A stretch of 31,862 nt of DNA from DASYRM01 sp035646375 (GCA_035646375.1 DASRPM010000326.1:1-31862); one strand, 5' to 3'. Counted from the stretch's first letter, positions 14,760-25,328 are shown. Numbers and translations: made by a program. Notes: generated by a model not told the origin, from the sequence alone.

Positions 14760-17201
14760 TCAATCGCCGCCGACCGACAGCGTGACGCCCGCGCGCGCGT
14801 TCAGACCCAGCGCCGGAAATCCGAACGACGCCGCGTAGTCCTTGTCGAAGAGATTCTCGAAGGTCACGAAGCCGCGCACCCGCTTGTGCGCCCGGTAGCC
14901 GACGCTGAGATCCACCTTCTGATATCCGGCCTCGAGATCCTTGTTCGGGAGCAGCAGCGAGTAGCCGAAGAACTCGTCGTCCAGGAACGTGGTGCCGTCG
15001 CGCTTGCCCGAGAAGAACGTCGAGACGGCCACGTCGGCCGGTCCGCGTGAATACGCCACCATCAGCGAGCCCGAGTGCGGCGGGCGGCGGAACGGCCGCG
15101 CGCCCACGAGCGGCGAGAACTGACCGATCGGGATGCCCGGGAACGCCGGATTGATGGCGGGCGACAGCACGCCGCCCGAGAGCGACTCGGTGACTTCCGC
15201 GTCGAGATAGGTGTAGGAAGCCATGACGCGCAGCGACCGCGCGACGGCCGCTTCGAACGTCGTCTCCACGCCCTGTGCCGTGAACGACTGCGAGTTGACG
15301 TAAGCGCCAAAGCCCGCCGCCGCTGCGGCCTCGGGCGACACGCCGACGCGCGGCAGAATCGCCCGGCTGACGAACTCGATCAGGTCGTCGAAGTCGTTGT
15401 GGAAGTACGACAGCCGGATGCGCGCCTGCCCGCTGGCGAACTCCTGTTCGATGCCGACATCGAAGGTGGTGCTGCGCTCCGGCCCGATCGGATCCACCGA
15501 CGCCCGCGTGGCGGTCGGCGCCGACTCCAGCAGCACGAAGAGCGAGCTCTGTTCCTGATAAAGGGCCGGCGCCTTGATGCCTCTGCCGGCGTTGACGGTC
15601 AGTTTGGTCGCGCCCACGGCGCCCGTGGTGGCCTTCCGCAGGTAGGCCGCCACCGATACGCGTGGAGTGACGGCCGACTTGAACGCGGCGTTGTGCTCGT
15701 AACCGAGGCCGGCGTTCACGTAGACGCGCTCGCCGAGCCCGGCGCGCCCCTCTACGAACAGGCCGCCGTTGTCGCGCGTGGCGCTCGGTTCCGCCTCCGG
15801 ATCGTCGTAGCCCTGCTCGCGCTCGTAGCGGGCGCCGCCCGACACCTGGACGTTGGCCGCCACCTGCACCGACGCCTGGCCCGACAGCGTCTTGCGCGTG
15901 GTACGGGTGTCGAACGTCGAGGGGAACGGGCTGAAGGCATAGTCGAGGATGCCGCGGCCGGTGACTGAGTAACCGTTGGCGCCGGTAATCGTCACCACGT
16001 TGCCAAGGTAGTGGCCGCCGAAGCCGAAGGGATCGACGTAGGTGCCGGTCCCGGTCGGGTTCAGGTAGTTGGACGTGGTGTCGGACACGCCGAAGCGCAC
16101 CGTACTCTGCACGCGGCTGGTCCACTGCGACGACGCGGCGACGCCGCCGAACGTCAAGCGGTTCTTCTGTGTGGAGTCGTCGGCAAGCTGGAAGTTGTCG
16201 AAGGCGTTGGGGCTGCCGTAGTGGCTGTTGATGTGGCGAAGGGTGCCGCTCAGGTCGGTGCCGCCGCCCAGCGCCACGCCGAAGCGGCCGGCGTAGGTGT
16301 GGTTGCGGTAGCCGTTGTTCGGCACTTCGTTGTCGGTGTCGAAGAAGGAATAGTCGGAGAAATAGTCGAACCGTTTCACGGCGCCGCCGGCCGAGAGATC
16401 GTTGTGCACCGTCCCGAAGTTGCCGCCGTCGAGCGTGTAGACCAGCTCGGGCACGCGCGTACGGCCACGTCGGGTTTCGATGCTCACGACGCCGCTGACG
16501 GCATCGCTGCCGTAGATCACGCTGTTGGACTGCCGCAGCACTTCCACGCGCGCGACACCCGTCGTCTGGAGCTGGGCCAGATCGACGCCGCCGCCGATGT
16601 CGTTCGCGGAGACGCCGTCGATCAGCACCTTGGTGAAGTTGGAGTTGCCGCCGCGCAGAAAGATGGACGTGTTGCTACCGCGACCGCCGGTCTGCTGGAT
16701 GTTGGCGCCGGGTGTCAGCCGCAACGCCTCGAGCACGTCCGGCTTGTTGAGGGCATCGAGCACCTGCCGATCCAACACGGTGACCGGCGCGCCGGTGGTG
16801 GCCTGCGTCACTTCGGTGGCACCCGCGGTGACGACCACGGCCTGTTGCAGCGGCCCGAGCGCCAGCGACACGTTGATCGTGGTGGTGCCGGCGGCACCGA
16901 CGAAGAACGGCGCCGACGACGACGCCTCGAAGCCGCTCAACGAGGCGGACACGCGGTAGCGGCCGGGCGCCACATTGGCAAATGTGAAGCTGCCGTTGCC
17001 GCCGGCGGTGGTTTCCCCGCCGGACTGCCGCTCGCCGACGAGCGTCACGCTCGCGCCGGGTAGCCGCGCCCCCAGTTGATCGAGGATGGCGCCACTCACG
17101 GTGGCGGACTGGGCCCATGCGGCGGCCGGGGACAGAGCGAAGAGCAGGACGAGCTGACAGATGCCGCGCAACACGGCGCGGCCGGGCGAGCCGGTGATCA
17201 T
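14760..17201 (-). CDS. TonB-dependent outer-membrane receptor for cobalamin-type substrate
   Basis: The 813-residue product has a signal peptide ending AAAWAQ, a carboxypeptidase-regulatory-like domain (about 32-115: VSGAILDQLGARLPGASVTL, GNGSFTFANVAPGRYRV), a plug (about 125-245: GAPVTVLDRQVLDALNKPDV, then FLRGGNSNFTKVLIDGV and SVIYGSDAVSGVVSIETRRG) and a long beta-barrel. The short plug and the cobalamin riboswitch upstream make it a BtuB-like importer of B12 or other corrinoids. SD AAGGAG (17208-17213) is 6 nt from the ATG. One oddity is that it ends LSVGGD, without the terminal aromatic residue usual for outer-membrane barrels. No btuCDF or tonB gene is in view. Confidence 0.93.
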   Translation of the reverse strand: MITGSPGRAVLRGICQLVLLFALSPAAAWAQSATVSGAILDQLGARLPGASVTLVGERQSGGETTAGGNGSFTFANVAPGRYRVSASLSGFEASSSAPFFVGAAGTTTINVSLALGPLQQAVVVTAGATEVTQATTGAPVTVLDRQVLDALNKPDVLEALRLTPGANIQQTGGRGSNTSIFLRGGNSNFTKVLIDGVSANDIGGGVDLAQLQTTGVARVEVLRQSNSVIYGSDAVSGVVSIETRRGRTRVPELVYTLDGGNFGTVHNDLSAGGAVKRFDYFSDYSFFDTDNEVPNNGYRNHTYAGRFGVALGGGTDLSGTLRHINSHYGSPNAFDNFQLADDSTQKNRLTFGGVAASSQWTSRVQSTVRFGVSDTTSNYLNPTGTGTYVDPFGFGGHYLGNVVTITGANGYSVTGRGILDYAFSPFPSTFDTRTTRKTLSGQASVQVAANVQVSGGARYEREQGYDDPEAEPSATRDNGGLFVEGRAGLGERVYVNAGLGYEHNAAFKSAVTPRVSVAAYLRKATTGAVGATKLTVNAGRGIKAPALYQEQSSLFVLLESAPTATRASVDPIGPERSTTFDVGIEQEFASGQARIRLSYFHNDFDDLIEFVSRAILPRVGVSPEAAAAAGFGAYVNSQSFTAQGVETTFEAAVARSLRVMASYTYLDAEVTESLSGGVLSPAINPAFPGIPIGQFSPLVGARPFRRPPHSGSLMVAYSRGPADVAVSTFFSGKRDGTTFLDDEFFGYSLLLPNKDLEAGYQKVDLSVGYRAHKRVRGFVTFENLFDKDYAASFGFPALGLNARAGVTLSVGGD

Positions 17202-17206
17202 GAAGG

Positions 17207-17437
17207 TCTCCTTCCGGCGTCCATCGCGCCGGCTACCCGCCCGCGAACGGGCGAGTCAAAGGGACAAGCACCGGCTGAGAGGTCTCCTGGCTCGCGGACG
17301 ACAGTGCGACCCGTCCGTCTTCCCACGCGCGAGGCGCAGTGACATGTGGACGGGATCTGTCCGCTTACAGTGGCGGGGACCGCGTGGGCATCGCACCCAC
17401 TTCCCTGTTCACCCGGCGGGTGTCAGTTGTGCCGACG
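17207..17437 (-). promoter_or_regulatory. cobalamin riboswitch
   Basis: On the minus strand, conserved elements occur in order: GGGAA (17401-17405), the CCCCGCCACTGTA core (17366-17378), and the B12 box AGCCAGGAGACC (17281-17292). Two hairpins follow. One is CGCCCG-CGAA-CGGGCG on the plus strand (17238-17253). The other is CCGGCG paired with CGCCGG (17214-17232) and touches the ribosome-binding site AAGGAG at 17208-17213. That suggests control of translation: with bound adenosyl- or another cobalamin, the SD region is masked and the TonB receptor is switched off. No T-run is present for a terminator. Confidence 0.93.
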
Positions 17438-17443
17438 AGTATA
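17438..17443 (-). promoter_or_regulatory. -10 box of the riboswitch/TonB receptor transcript
   Basis: TATACT on the minus strand, followed by CGTC and the GGCAC that opens the aptamer, gives a start of transcription near 17432. No good -35 is visible. It is divergent from the cytochrome gene promoter 34 bp away. Confidence 0.5.
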
Positions 17444-17476
17444 GCAGCCTCGTTTGCCGGCGGGTGTGTTCCAAGG

Positions 17477-17482
17477 GATACT
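17477..17482 (+). promoter_or_regulatory. -10 box, leaderless type, for the cytochrome c gene
   Basis: GATACT ends 6 nt before ATG 17489. It differs from the TATACT consensus at one base and has the leaderless spacing seen at other genes here. Confidence 0.45.
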
Positions 17483-17488
17483 GCCGCC

Positions 17489-18072
17489 ATGCGAACCCTT
17501 TCATGGCGCGCCCTCCTGATGCTGGCGTGTGCGGCGCTGTTCATGGTGACCGCGTGCCGCAAGAGCGAGCCGGTGCCCGCGGCAGACGCGCCGCCGTACG
17601 AGCCGGCGGCCACGGTGAAGGACCTGATGCTGTCGCTCATCGACGGCGCAGCCGACGACGTGTGGCTGGCGGTCACGACGACGCAGACCGCGCAGGGCAC
17701 CGTGGAGGTCGCGCCCAAGACGGAACAGGACTGGCTCAAGGTGCGCCATGGCGCCGTGCGGCTGGCCGAAGGCGCCAACCTGCTGATGATGCCGGGGCGC
17801 AAGGTGGCGCTCCCGCACGAGAAATCCGAGACGCCGGGCGTCGAGCTCGAGCCGGCGGAGATGGATGCGCTCATCGCCAAGGATCGGGCCGCGTACTACC
17901 AGCGCGCCCGTGCGCTCCATGACGCGGCGATGCTGGCGCTGGCGGCTGCCGAGGCCAAGGACGCGAAGAAGCTGTTCGAGGTCGGCGAAACGATCGAGCA
18001 CGCCTGCGAGGGCTGTCACTCGGCCTACTGGTATCCCAACGAGAAGGTGCCGGAGCTGCCCAGCGCGCCGCG

Positions 18073-18076
<4 letters not shown>
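17489..18076 (+). CDS. cytochrome c-type lipoprotein (c-prime-like)
   Basis: The 195-residue protein has a lipoprotein signal with VTAC (Cys23) and a helical bundle ending in a single heme motif CEGCH (173-177) near the C-terminus, as in cytochromes c-prime and c-556. This placement, with a long Ala-rich helix before it (DAAMLALAAAEAKDAKKLFE), fits a four-helix fold. It would act in electron transfer or small-molecule binding at the outer face of a membrane. ATG 17489 is supported by the -10 box 6 nt upstream. The stop TAG shares the palindrome CTAG with the stop of the convergent kinase gene. Confidence 0.85.
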
Positions 18077-20580
<2,504 letters not shown>

Positions 20581-20594
20581 GAGTATCTGGCGCG

Positions 20595-21158
20595 TCAGCG
20601 CGACTTGCGGAGCTCTTTGGCCAGCCAGGCCTTCGCCGCGCGCCAATCGCGCTGCACGGTGGCCTCCGACACATCGAGGGCCGCCGCGGTCTCGACGACG
20701 TCGAGCCCGCCGAAGAAGCGGCACTCCACCATTTCGGCCTGCCGCGGGCTCACCTGGGCCAGCGCCGCGAGCGCGGTTTCGAGCGCCAGGATCTGGTGGG
20801 CGCCGCCGCTGCCGACCCCGGATGCCGATTCGTCGAGCGTCACGAACTGGATCTCGCCGCCGCCGCGCTTGCCGGCGTGCCGCCGGCGGGCCGCCTCGAT
20901 GAGCACCTGGCGCATGGCCCGCGCCGCAATCCGCTTGAAATGCAGGTGCGACACCGCGGTGAACCGCGGCGAGCTGGCCAGCTTCACCCACGCCTCGTTC
21001 ACCAGCGTGGTGGCGCTGCGCGTGGTGCCGTAGTCGCTGCGGCGGACGGCCGACGCCAGGCGGCGGAGCTCTTCATAGGCCGCGCTGAACAGATCGTCGA
21101 GGGCGGCTCGTTCCGCGGGGAGGCCGTCGCCGCCGGAGGAGTTGATCTGGGGTGCCAT
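20595..21158 (-). CDS. ECF-type RNA polymerase sigma factor
   Basis: The 187-residue protein has sigma region 2 (LFSAAYEELRRLASAVRR, then RSATTLVNEAWVKLA and HLHFKRIAARAMRQVLIEAA) and region 4 (LAQVSPRQAEMVECRFFGGL, ETAAALDVSEATVQRDWRAA). The RRRHAGKRGGG stretch between them is typical of the acidobacterial/planctomycete ECF group (TIGR02999-like). No anti-sigma gene is near; instead a kinase with TPR repeats follows by 14 nt, and phosphorylation is a plausible way to control activity. ATG 21158 follows a TATACT box at 21179-21184, giving a leader of about 13 nt. Confidence 0.93.
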   Translation of the reverse strand: MAPQINSSGGDGLPAERAALDDLFSAAYEELRRLASAVRRSDYGTTRSATTLVNEAWVKLASSPRFTAVSHLHFKRIAARAMRQVLIEAARRRHAGKRGGGEIQFVTLDESASGVGSGGAHQILALETALAALAQVSPRQAEMVECRFFGGLDVVETAAALDVSEATVQRDWRAAKAWLAKELRKSR

Positions 21159-21178
21159 GAACTCGCGGCTGGGGCCCG

Positions 21179-21184
21179 AGTATA
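21179..21184 (-). promoter_or_regulatory. -10 box for the sigma factor-kinase operon
   Basis: TATACT on the minus strand lies 20 nt before ATG 21158. It is identical to the boxes before the bactofilin gene and the riboswitch, so it looks like a vegetative promoter and not an ECF-specific one. Confidence 0.45.
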
Positions 21185-21319
21185 GACGAGCTCCGGCCGC
21201 GGCTGACAGCCTATCAGCACGCTGATTTCGTTCGTCTTCATCGCCGCGATCGTCTTCACGCGGCGAGCTGCTGGAGGAGAAGGCGGCGGCGCGGGTAGTA
21301 CGCGGCGCCGGGATAAACA

Positions 21320-21368
21320 GCACGAGCCCGGGTGACTGGCAAGGCGAGCCAATCGCCCGGGCTCGTGC
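21320..21368 (-). terminator. strong hairpin after the KGG gene
   Basis: A 16-bp stem, left arm 21320-21335 (GCACGAGCCCGGGTGA) and right arm 21353-21368, has only one non-Watson-Crick pair and a 17-nt loop. On the minus strand it begins about 25 nt after the KGG gene stop and is followed by TGTTTATCC, weakly T-rich. This fits an intrinsic terminator for that gene. Confidence 0.6.
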
Positions 21369-21393
21369 CCGACGAGGTGAAACGGCCGAAGTC

Positions 21394-21636
21394 TTATTCC
21401 ATGCCGGGACGCGGCGGGTTCACCTGCGGCGTCTGCTGCGTCGGAATAATCAAGCGGCCGCGTCCGCCACGGCTGATCTGCCCGCCCTTGCGGCCCGCCG
21501 CGCGCGCTTCCTCGGACGTCCACTCGTGAGCGGTGCCCTTCAGATGCGCGGCCCGGCCGCCCTTGCTGGCAATCTCACGCTGTTTGTCCGCGGCCATCGA
21601 CGCAAATCCACGGCTATCCTTGCGAATATCGCTCAC
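21394..21636 (-). CDS. KGG repeat stress-induced protein (YciG-like)
   Basis: The 80-residue, highly charged protein carries the KGG motif pattern twice: RGFASMAADKQREIASKGG (9-27) and HEWTSEEARAAGRKGG (37-52), followed by a basic Gly/Arg/Pro-rich tail. Such proteins accumulate under general stress or in stationary phase, and their exact role is unclear. The GTG start at 21636 has a strong ribosome-binding site, AGGGAGGG, just upstream, in contrast to the leaderless genes in this window. A strong hairpin lies after the stop. Confidence 0.9.
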   Translation of the reverse strand: MSDIRKDSRGFASMAADKQREIASKGGRAAHLKGTAHEWTSEEARAAGRKGGQISRGGRGRLIIPTQQTPQVNPPRPGME

Positions 21637-21950
21637 GGTTCCCTCCCTGTGTCATGTGTCAGGCGGCTTGGACGCGCCTTTCTCGTGCAACGCCCCTACG
21701 CACCGAACGTCCATGCCCGACGACCCGGGCCATGCGTGGGGTGGTTACAAGCGGTGTGCCAGCATGGATAAGGTTGGGAATGACTGCGTTTCCGGCGACT
21801 CTCCCGGGGAGGGCACTGGCCGTACGTAAAAACCACATACGCGGCTGACTCGGAAGCAGACAGCTGGGATGGACAGGTTTACAGCCAGAACTACAACGCC
21901 TGCCACGATTGCCATACCAGGTGACGGCCTGCGGGGACGTCCGCCGGAGT
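21637..21950. other. intergenic region between divergent genes
   Basis: This stretch of over 300 bp holds the ribosome-binding site of the KGG gene at its left end and the YggX promoter at its right end. I see no gene or known riboswitch in it. One frame, 21784-21924, is open and ends with NACHDCHTR and a stop; it contains a CxxCH but has no usual start codon. The part from about 21825 to 21915 is visibly less GC-rich than its surroundings, which may mark a regulatory region. Confidence 0.5.
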
Positions 21951-21956
21951 TACCAT
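21951..21956 (+). promoter_or_regulatory. -10 box, leaderless type, for the YggX gene
   Basis: TACCAT ends 7 nt before ATG 21964. The upstream in-frame ATG at 21955 lies inside the box and is thereby excluded. Confidence 0.55.
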
Positions 21957-21963
21957 GTGGGGC

Positions 21964-22239
21964 ATGAGCACCCCTCGGATCGTGCACTGCGTCAAGCTGC
22001 AGAAGGATCTCCCAGGGCTGGAAACGCCCCCGTGGCCCGGCCCCCTGGGACAACGCATCTTCGACAATGTTTCAGCGCAGGCGTGGAAGCTGTGGGAGGA
22101 GCGTCAGAAGATGATCCTCAACGAATACCGCCTGATGCCGTGGCAGAAGGAAGCGCAGGAGCTCATCGCGAAGCAGCTCGAGGACTTCTTCTTCGGGGAA
22201 AACGCGGCGTTGCCTCCCGGCTACGTGCCCCAGAAGTAG
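21964..22239 (+). CDS. yggX: probable Fe(2+)-trafficking protein YggX
   Basis: The 91-residue protein has the family signature: RIVHCVKLQKDLPGLE with the single conserved Cys9, PGPLGQRIFDNVSAQAWKLW, RQKMILNEYRLMP, and the C-terminal EAQELIAKQLEDFFFG. YggX proteins protect Fe-S enzymes and buffer labile iron in the cytoplasm under oxidative stress. ATG 21964 (MSTPRIVHC) is better than ATG 21955 because homology begins there and the -10 box TACCAT ends 7 nt before it. The transporter gene starts 16 nt after the stop, so the two may be co-transcribed. Confidence 0.93.
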   Translation: MSTPRIVHCVKLQKDLPGLETPPWPGPLGQRIFDNVSAQAWKLWEERQKMILNEYRLMPWQKEAQELIAKQLEDFFFGENAALPPGYVPQK

Positions 22240-22255
22240 CCCACACCGGCCACCT

Positions 22256-23617
22256 GTGACCAACACCCCTCAGCTCTCCGACGACGACCGCAAGTTCTTC
22301 GGACACCCGCGCGGGCTGTCCACCCTGTTCTTCACGGAGATGTGGGAACGGTTCAGCTATTACGGAATGCGGGCGTTCCTGGTGTTGTACATGACGGCGC
22401 CGGTGGCGGCGGGCGGGCTGGCGATGGCCGATTCCGACGCCACATCAATCTACGGCACTTATACCGGGGCGGCGTGGGGAGCCGCGATCGTCGGCGGCCT
22501 CATCGGCGACCGCTGGCTGGGCCAGTTCCGCAGCGTGCTCATCGGCGGCGCCATCATCATGGTGGGGCACTTCGTGCTCGCCTTCCCGCCGCTCCCGTTC
22601 TTCTACAGCGGTCTCGCGCTCGTCGTCATCGGCACCGGCCTCTTGAAACCGAGCGTGAGCACGCTCGTGGGCTCGCTCTACCCCGTTGGCGACAGCCGGC
22701 GTGACGCCGGGTTTTCGATCTTCTACATGGGGATCAATCTCGGGGCGCTGATCGGGCCGCTGGTCGCCGGCTACCTGGCTCAGCGCGTGGATTGGCACTT
22801 CGGCTTTGCCGCGGCGGGCGTCGGCATGGCGCTGGGGCTCGTGCAGCTGGCGTTCGGCAAGCGGTACCTCCAGGCCGCGATCGATCGCATTGCGGCGCAG
22901 CCGGCGCTCGCGGGCAGCCCCGCGGGCGACGAGACACCGGCCGCGTCCGGCCCCCGCACCATGGGCCTGTCGTCGGCGGAATGGAAGCGCATCGCCGCCA
23001 TCGTGGTCTTCTTCCTGTTCGCCATCCTGTTCTGGGCCGGATACGAGCAGGCCGGCTCCACGCTGAATCTGTTCGCGGACCGCTACACGCGCCTCGAGGC
23101 CTTCGGCTTCTCGTTCCCGTCGTCGTGGTTCCAGTCGGTGCAGCCGTTCTTCGTCATCACACTGGCTCCGATCTTCGCGTGGGTGTGGGTCAAGCTCGGA
23201 GCGAAGGAGCCGTCGGTGAGCGGCAAGTTCGCGCTCGGCCTGTTCTTCATGGGGCTGTCGTTCCTCGTGCTCATCCCGGCGGGCGGCATGGCGCAGGCCG
23301 GGGAGGGGATCCGCGTGAGCCCGTGGTGGCTGGTGGTCTCCTACGCCATTTCCGAGTTCGGCGAGCTGTGCCTCAGTCCGGTGGGTATGAGCGCCGTGAC
23401 GAGGCTGGCGCCGCCGCGCATCGTGGGCCTGATGATGGGCGTCTGGTTCCTGTCGCTGTCGTTCGGCAACAAGCTCGCGGGCTGGGCGGCCGGCTTCATC
23501 GAAACCATGCCGCTGGCGACGATCTTTACCGTGATGACCGTGGTACTCGTCGGCGCCGCCGTCGTCATGCTGGCGCTGATCAAGCCGGTCGAACGGCTCG
23601 CGGGCGCCAAGCAGTAG
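22256..23617 (+). CDS. POT/PTR family proton-dependent oligopeptide transporter
   Basis: The 453-residue membrane protein carries the POT signature near the start: FFTEMWERFSYYGMRAFLVL with the proton-coupling ExxERFxYY motif (Glu28, Glu31, Arg32, Phe33, Tyr36). About 12-14 hydrophobic helices follow, including GINLGALIGPLVAGYLAQ (helix 4-5 region) and the C-terminal half (WAGYEQAGSTLNLFADR, with the conserved Gln-Ala-Gly). It imports di- and tripeptides with protons across the inner membrane. The GTG start at 22256 fits the homology. It is followed 8 nt later by the phosphoesterase gene. Confidence 0.95.
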   Translation: MTNTPQLSDDDRKFFGHPRGLSTLFFTEMWERFSYYGMRAFLVLYMTAPVAAGGLAMADSDATSIYGTYTGAAWGAAIVGGLIGDRWLGQFRSVLIGGAIIMVGHFVLAFPPLPFFYSGLALVVIGTGLLKPSVSTLVGSLYPVGDSRRDAGFSIFYMGINLGALIGPLVAGYLAQRVDWHFGFAAAGVGMALGLVQLAFGKRYLQAAIDRIAAQPALAGSPAGDETPAASGPRTMGLSSAEWKRIAAIVVFFLFAILFWAGYEQAGSTLNLFADRYTRLEAFGFSFPSSWFQSVQPFFVITLAPIFAWVWVKLGAKEPSVSGKFALGLFFMGLSFLVLIPAGGMAQAGEGIRVSPWWLVVSYAISEFGELCLSPVGMSAVTRLAPPRIVGLMMGVWFLSLSFGNKLAGWAAGFIETMPLATIFTVMTVVLVGAAVVMLALIKPVERLAGAKQ

Positions 23618-23625
23618 GAGGCCGC

Positions 23626-24465
23626 GTGGCGCTCGACAAATACAAGGCCAAGCGCGACTTCACGAAGTCGCCGGAACCGTCCGGCGCCAAGGCGCACCGC
23701 TCGCCCGCGGGGCGCCAGGCTCGCTTCTTCTGCGTGCAGAAGCACCTGGCCAGCCACCTGCACTACGACCTCCGTCTGGAGCACGACGGCGTCCTGCTCT
23801 CGTGGGCGGTGCCCAAGGGGCCGGCACTCGACCCGGCCATCAAGCGCCTGGCGATGCACGTCGAAGATCACCCGATCGAGTACGGCGAGTTCGAGGGGGT
23901 GATCCCGTCCGGCTACGGCGCCGGCATCGTCATGCTGTGGGACAAGGGCACGTGGACGCCCGAAACCGACGACGTCGAGGCCGCCTTGAAGAAAGGCGAC
24001 CTGAAGTTCACCCTCGATGGCTACAAGTTGAAGGGCTCGTGGGTGCTCGTGCGCACGCGCGGTTGGGGAGGGAGCAGCGGGAGCGACGGCAAGACGTCGT
24101 GGCTGCTCATCAAGCACCGCGACGACTGGTCCGGCCCGGTGGACATCGCCGAATTCGCACCGCTCAGCGTGAAGAGCGAGGGCGATTTCGCCGACATCCT
24201 GTCGCAGGACAATCCGGACATCTGGCGGTCGAACCGCCCGGCGGAAGGCGGCGACACCGGCAAGCTGTTTCAATCGATCATCGCGCGCGCGGTGGCGCTG
24301 CGGGCCGAGCGCGAGGGCAAGAGCGCGGCGCCCGCACCCGCCGCACGCGCGACCGCCGCGAAGAAGAAGACGGCCGCTCCCAAGAAAGCTGCCTCACCCA
24401 AGAAGACCGCCACGACAAGAGCTGCCGCCAAAACGACGGCGGGCGCACGCACACGCGCGCGCTGA
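23626..24465 (+). CDS. stand-alone LigD-type 3'-phosphoesterase with basic tail
   Basis: The 279-residue protein has the DNA polymerase LigD phosphoesterase (PE) domain at about residues 1-205: ARFFCVQKHLASHLHYDLRL with His44, His46, Asp48, Arg50 and Glu52, then LSWAVPKGP, HVEDHPIEYGEFEGVIPSGY (His82), and KTSWLLIKHRDDW. In LigD this domain trims 3' ends for non-homologous end joining; here neither ligase nor polymerase domain is attached, and no Ku gene is near. The last 40 residues (AAKKKTAAPKKAASPKKTAT and on) resemble a histone H1-like tail and likely bind DNA. GTG 23626 has AGGAG 5 nt upstream, overlapping the transporter stop region. The VOC gene starts 1 nt after its stop. Confidence 0.92.
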   Translation: MALDKYKAKRDFTKSPEPSGAKAHRSPAGRQARFFCVQKHLASHLHYDLRLEHDGVLLSWAVPKGPALDPAIKRLAMHVEDHPIEYGEFEGVIPSGYGAGIVMLWDKGTWTPETDDVEAALKKGDLKFTLDGYKLKGSWVLVRTRGWGGSSGSDGKTSWLLIKHRDDWSGPVDIAEFAPLSVKSEGDFADILSQDNPDIWRSNRPAEGGDTGKLFQSIIARAVALRAEREGKSAAPAPAARATAAKKKTAAPKKAASPKKTATTRAAAKTTAGARTRAR

Positions 24466-24466
24466 C

Positions 24467-24823
24467 ATGACAACCGGCAGGACGACATTCGAGCACGCCC
24501 ATCCGATCCTGAGGGTCGAAGACCTGGCGCGGAGTCTCGCGTACTACGTCGACGTACTCGGCTTCAGCAATGCCGAGTGGGGCGGCGACGACTTCACGTT
24601 GGTCAACCGGGACGGCGCCAGCATCTACCTGTCCGAAGGTGACCAGGGGCAGCCTGGAACGTGGGTCTGGCTCGGCGTCGAGGATGTCGACGCGCTCTAC
24701 GAGGAGTACCGAGGGAGCGGCGCCACGATTCTTCATCCGCCCGAGAACTATTCGTGGGCACGCGAGATGAAAGTGGAAGACCCCGACGGCCACGTGCTCC
24801 GGTTCGGTTCGGAACCCACGTAA
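24467..24823 (+). CDS. VOC family (glyoxalase/bleomycin resistance-like) protein
   Basis: The 118-residue protein has the paired beta-alpha-beta modules of vicinal oxygen chelate proteins: HPILRVEDLARSLAYYVDVL with GF at the start and WVWLGVEDVDALYEEYRGSG, then VEDPDGHVLRFG at the end. The typical ligand positions (His in HAHP, Glu or Asp near the end) are present, but the substrate is open; the closest groups are bleomycin-resistance-like and glyoxalase-like proteins. The ATG lies one base after the stop of the phosphoesterase gene, so the two are coupled, and three genes (transporter, phosphoesterase, VOC) form a run. Confidence 0.88.
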   Translation: MTTGRTTFEHAHPILRVEDLARSLAYYVDVLGFSNAEWGGDDFTLVNRDGASIYLSEGDQGQPGTWVWLGVEDVDALYEEYRGSGATILHPPENYSWAREMKVEDPDGHVLRFGSEPT

Positions 24824-24953
24824 GTCTCGTCATCCGGTTTGCGCGGATCTCAACAGCCGTGCACGCTGCACGTGCGGCGTCCGGGAACAACCCTGGCCTC
24901 CTCCGCAATTGGGACCGATAGCCCTACGTGTCTCTCTCAGCGGAGGTGTGTCG

Positions 24954-25319
24954 TTGTCCCAAGCTCGATTGAGTATCGCGGTTGCGCTCCTCTTCACAGT
25001 CCACGCCGGTATCGCATCGATGCAGCACCGTGGCATCGGCGTGATGAGCGGTGAACTCAAAGGTCACACCGGCGAGCAGGTGGCCGGTGCCACGGTGAAG
25101 TTCTCGACCAAGTCCGGAGAGCCGCTCCAGACCACCACGAGCAAGGACGGCAAGTGGCGGATCTCCGGCCTCGGCAAGGGCGAATGGACCATGCTCGTCA
25201 CGGCGCCCGGCTACGCGGCCCGCGTGATCCGGGTGGTGATCGAGCGCGAGAGCGTCAACAGCGAGCCCGTGGTCACGGTGCTGCGCAAGATGGTGCTCGC
25301 GCCGCGCACGAACGATTAG
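24954..25319 (+). CDS. small secreted protein with carboxypeptidase-regulatory-like domain
   Basis: The 121-residue product has an N-terminal hydrophobic signal (RLSIAVALLFTVHAGIASM) and one regulatory-like (CarboxypepD_reg/transthyretin-like) domain: GELKGHTGEQVAGATVKF, TTTSKDGKWRISGLGKGEW, TMLVTAPGYAARVIRVVIE. Such a domain usually serves binding or display. I chose TTG 24954 because the ribosome-binding site GGAGGTG (24942-24948) is 5-7 nt upstream; GTG 24948 lies within that site and TTG 24909 precedes it. No neighbour gives a function. A palindromic repeat and yvcK on the other strand follow. Confidence 0.75.
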   Translation: MSQARLSIAVALLFTVHAGIASMQHRGIGVMSGELKGHTGEQVAGATVKFSTKSGEPLQTTTSKDGKWRISGLGKGEWTMLVTAPGYAARVIRVVIERESVNSEPVVTVLRKMVLAPRTND

Positions 25320-25328
25320 CAGAGGAGA

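Noticed and set aside
14653..16125. 490-residue minus-strand frame inside the TonB receptor gene
   Set aside because: It is in another frame on the same strand as the receptor, is Arg/Gly-rich, and has no recognisable fold.
21637..21950. Cyclic di-GMP or other riboswitch upstream of YggX or the KGG gene
   Set aside because: I compared both strands with the conserved cores I know and found no convincing match; the YggX promoter also appears leaderless.
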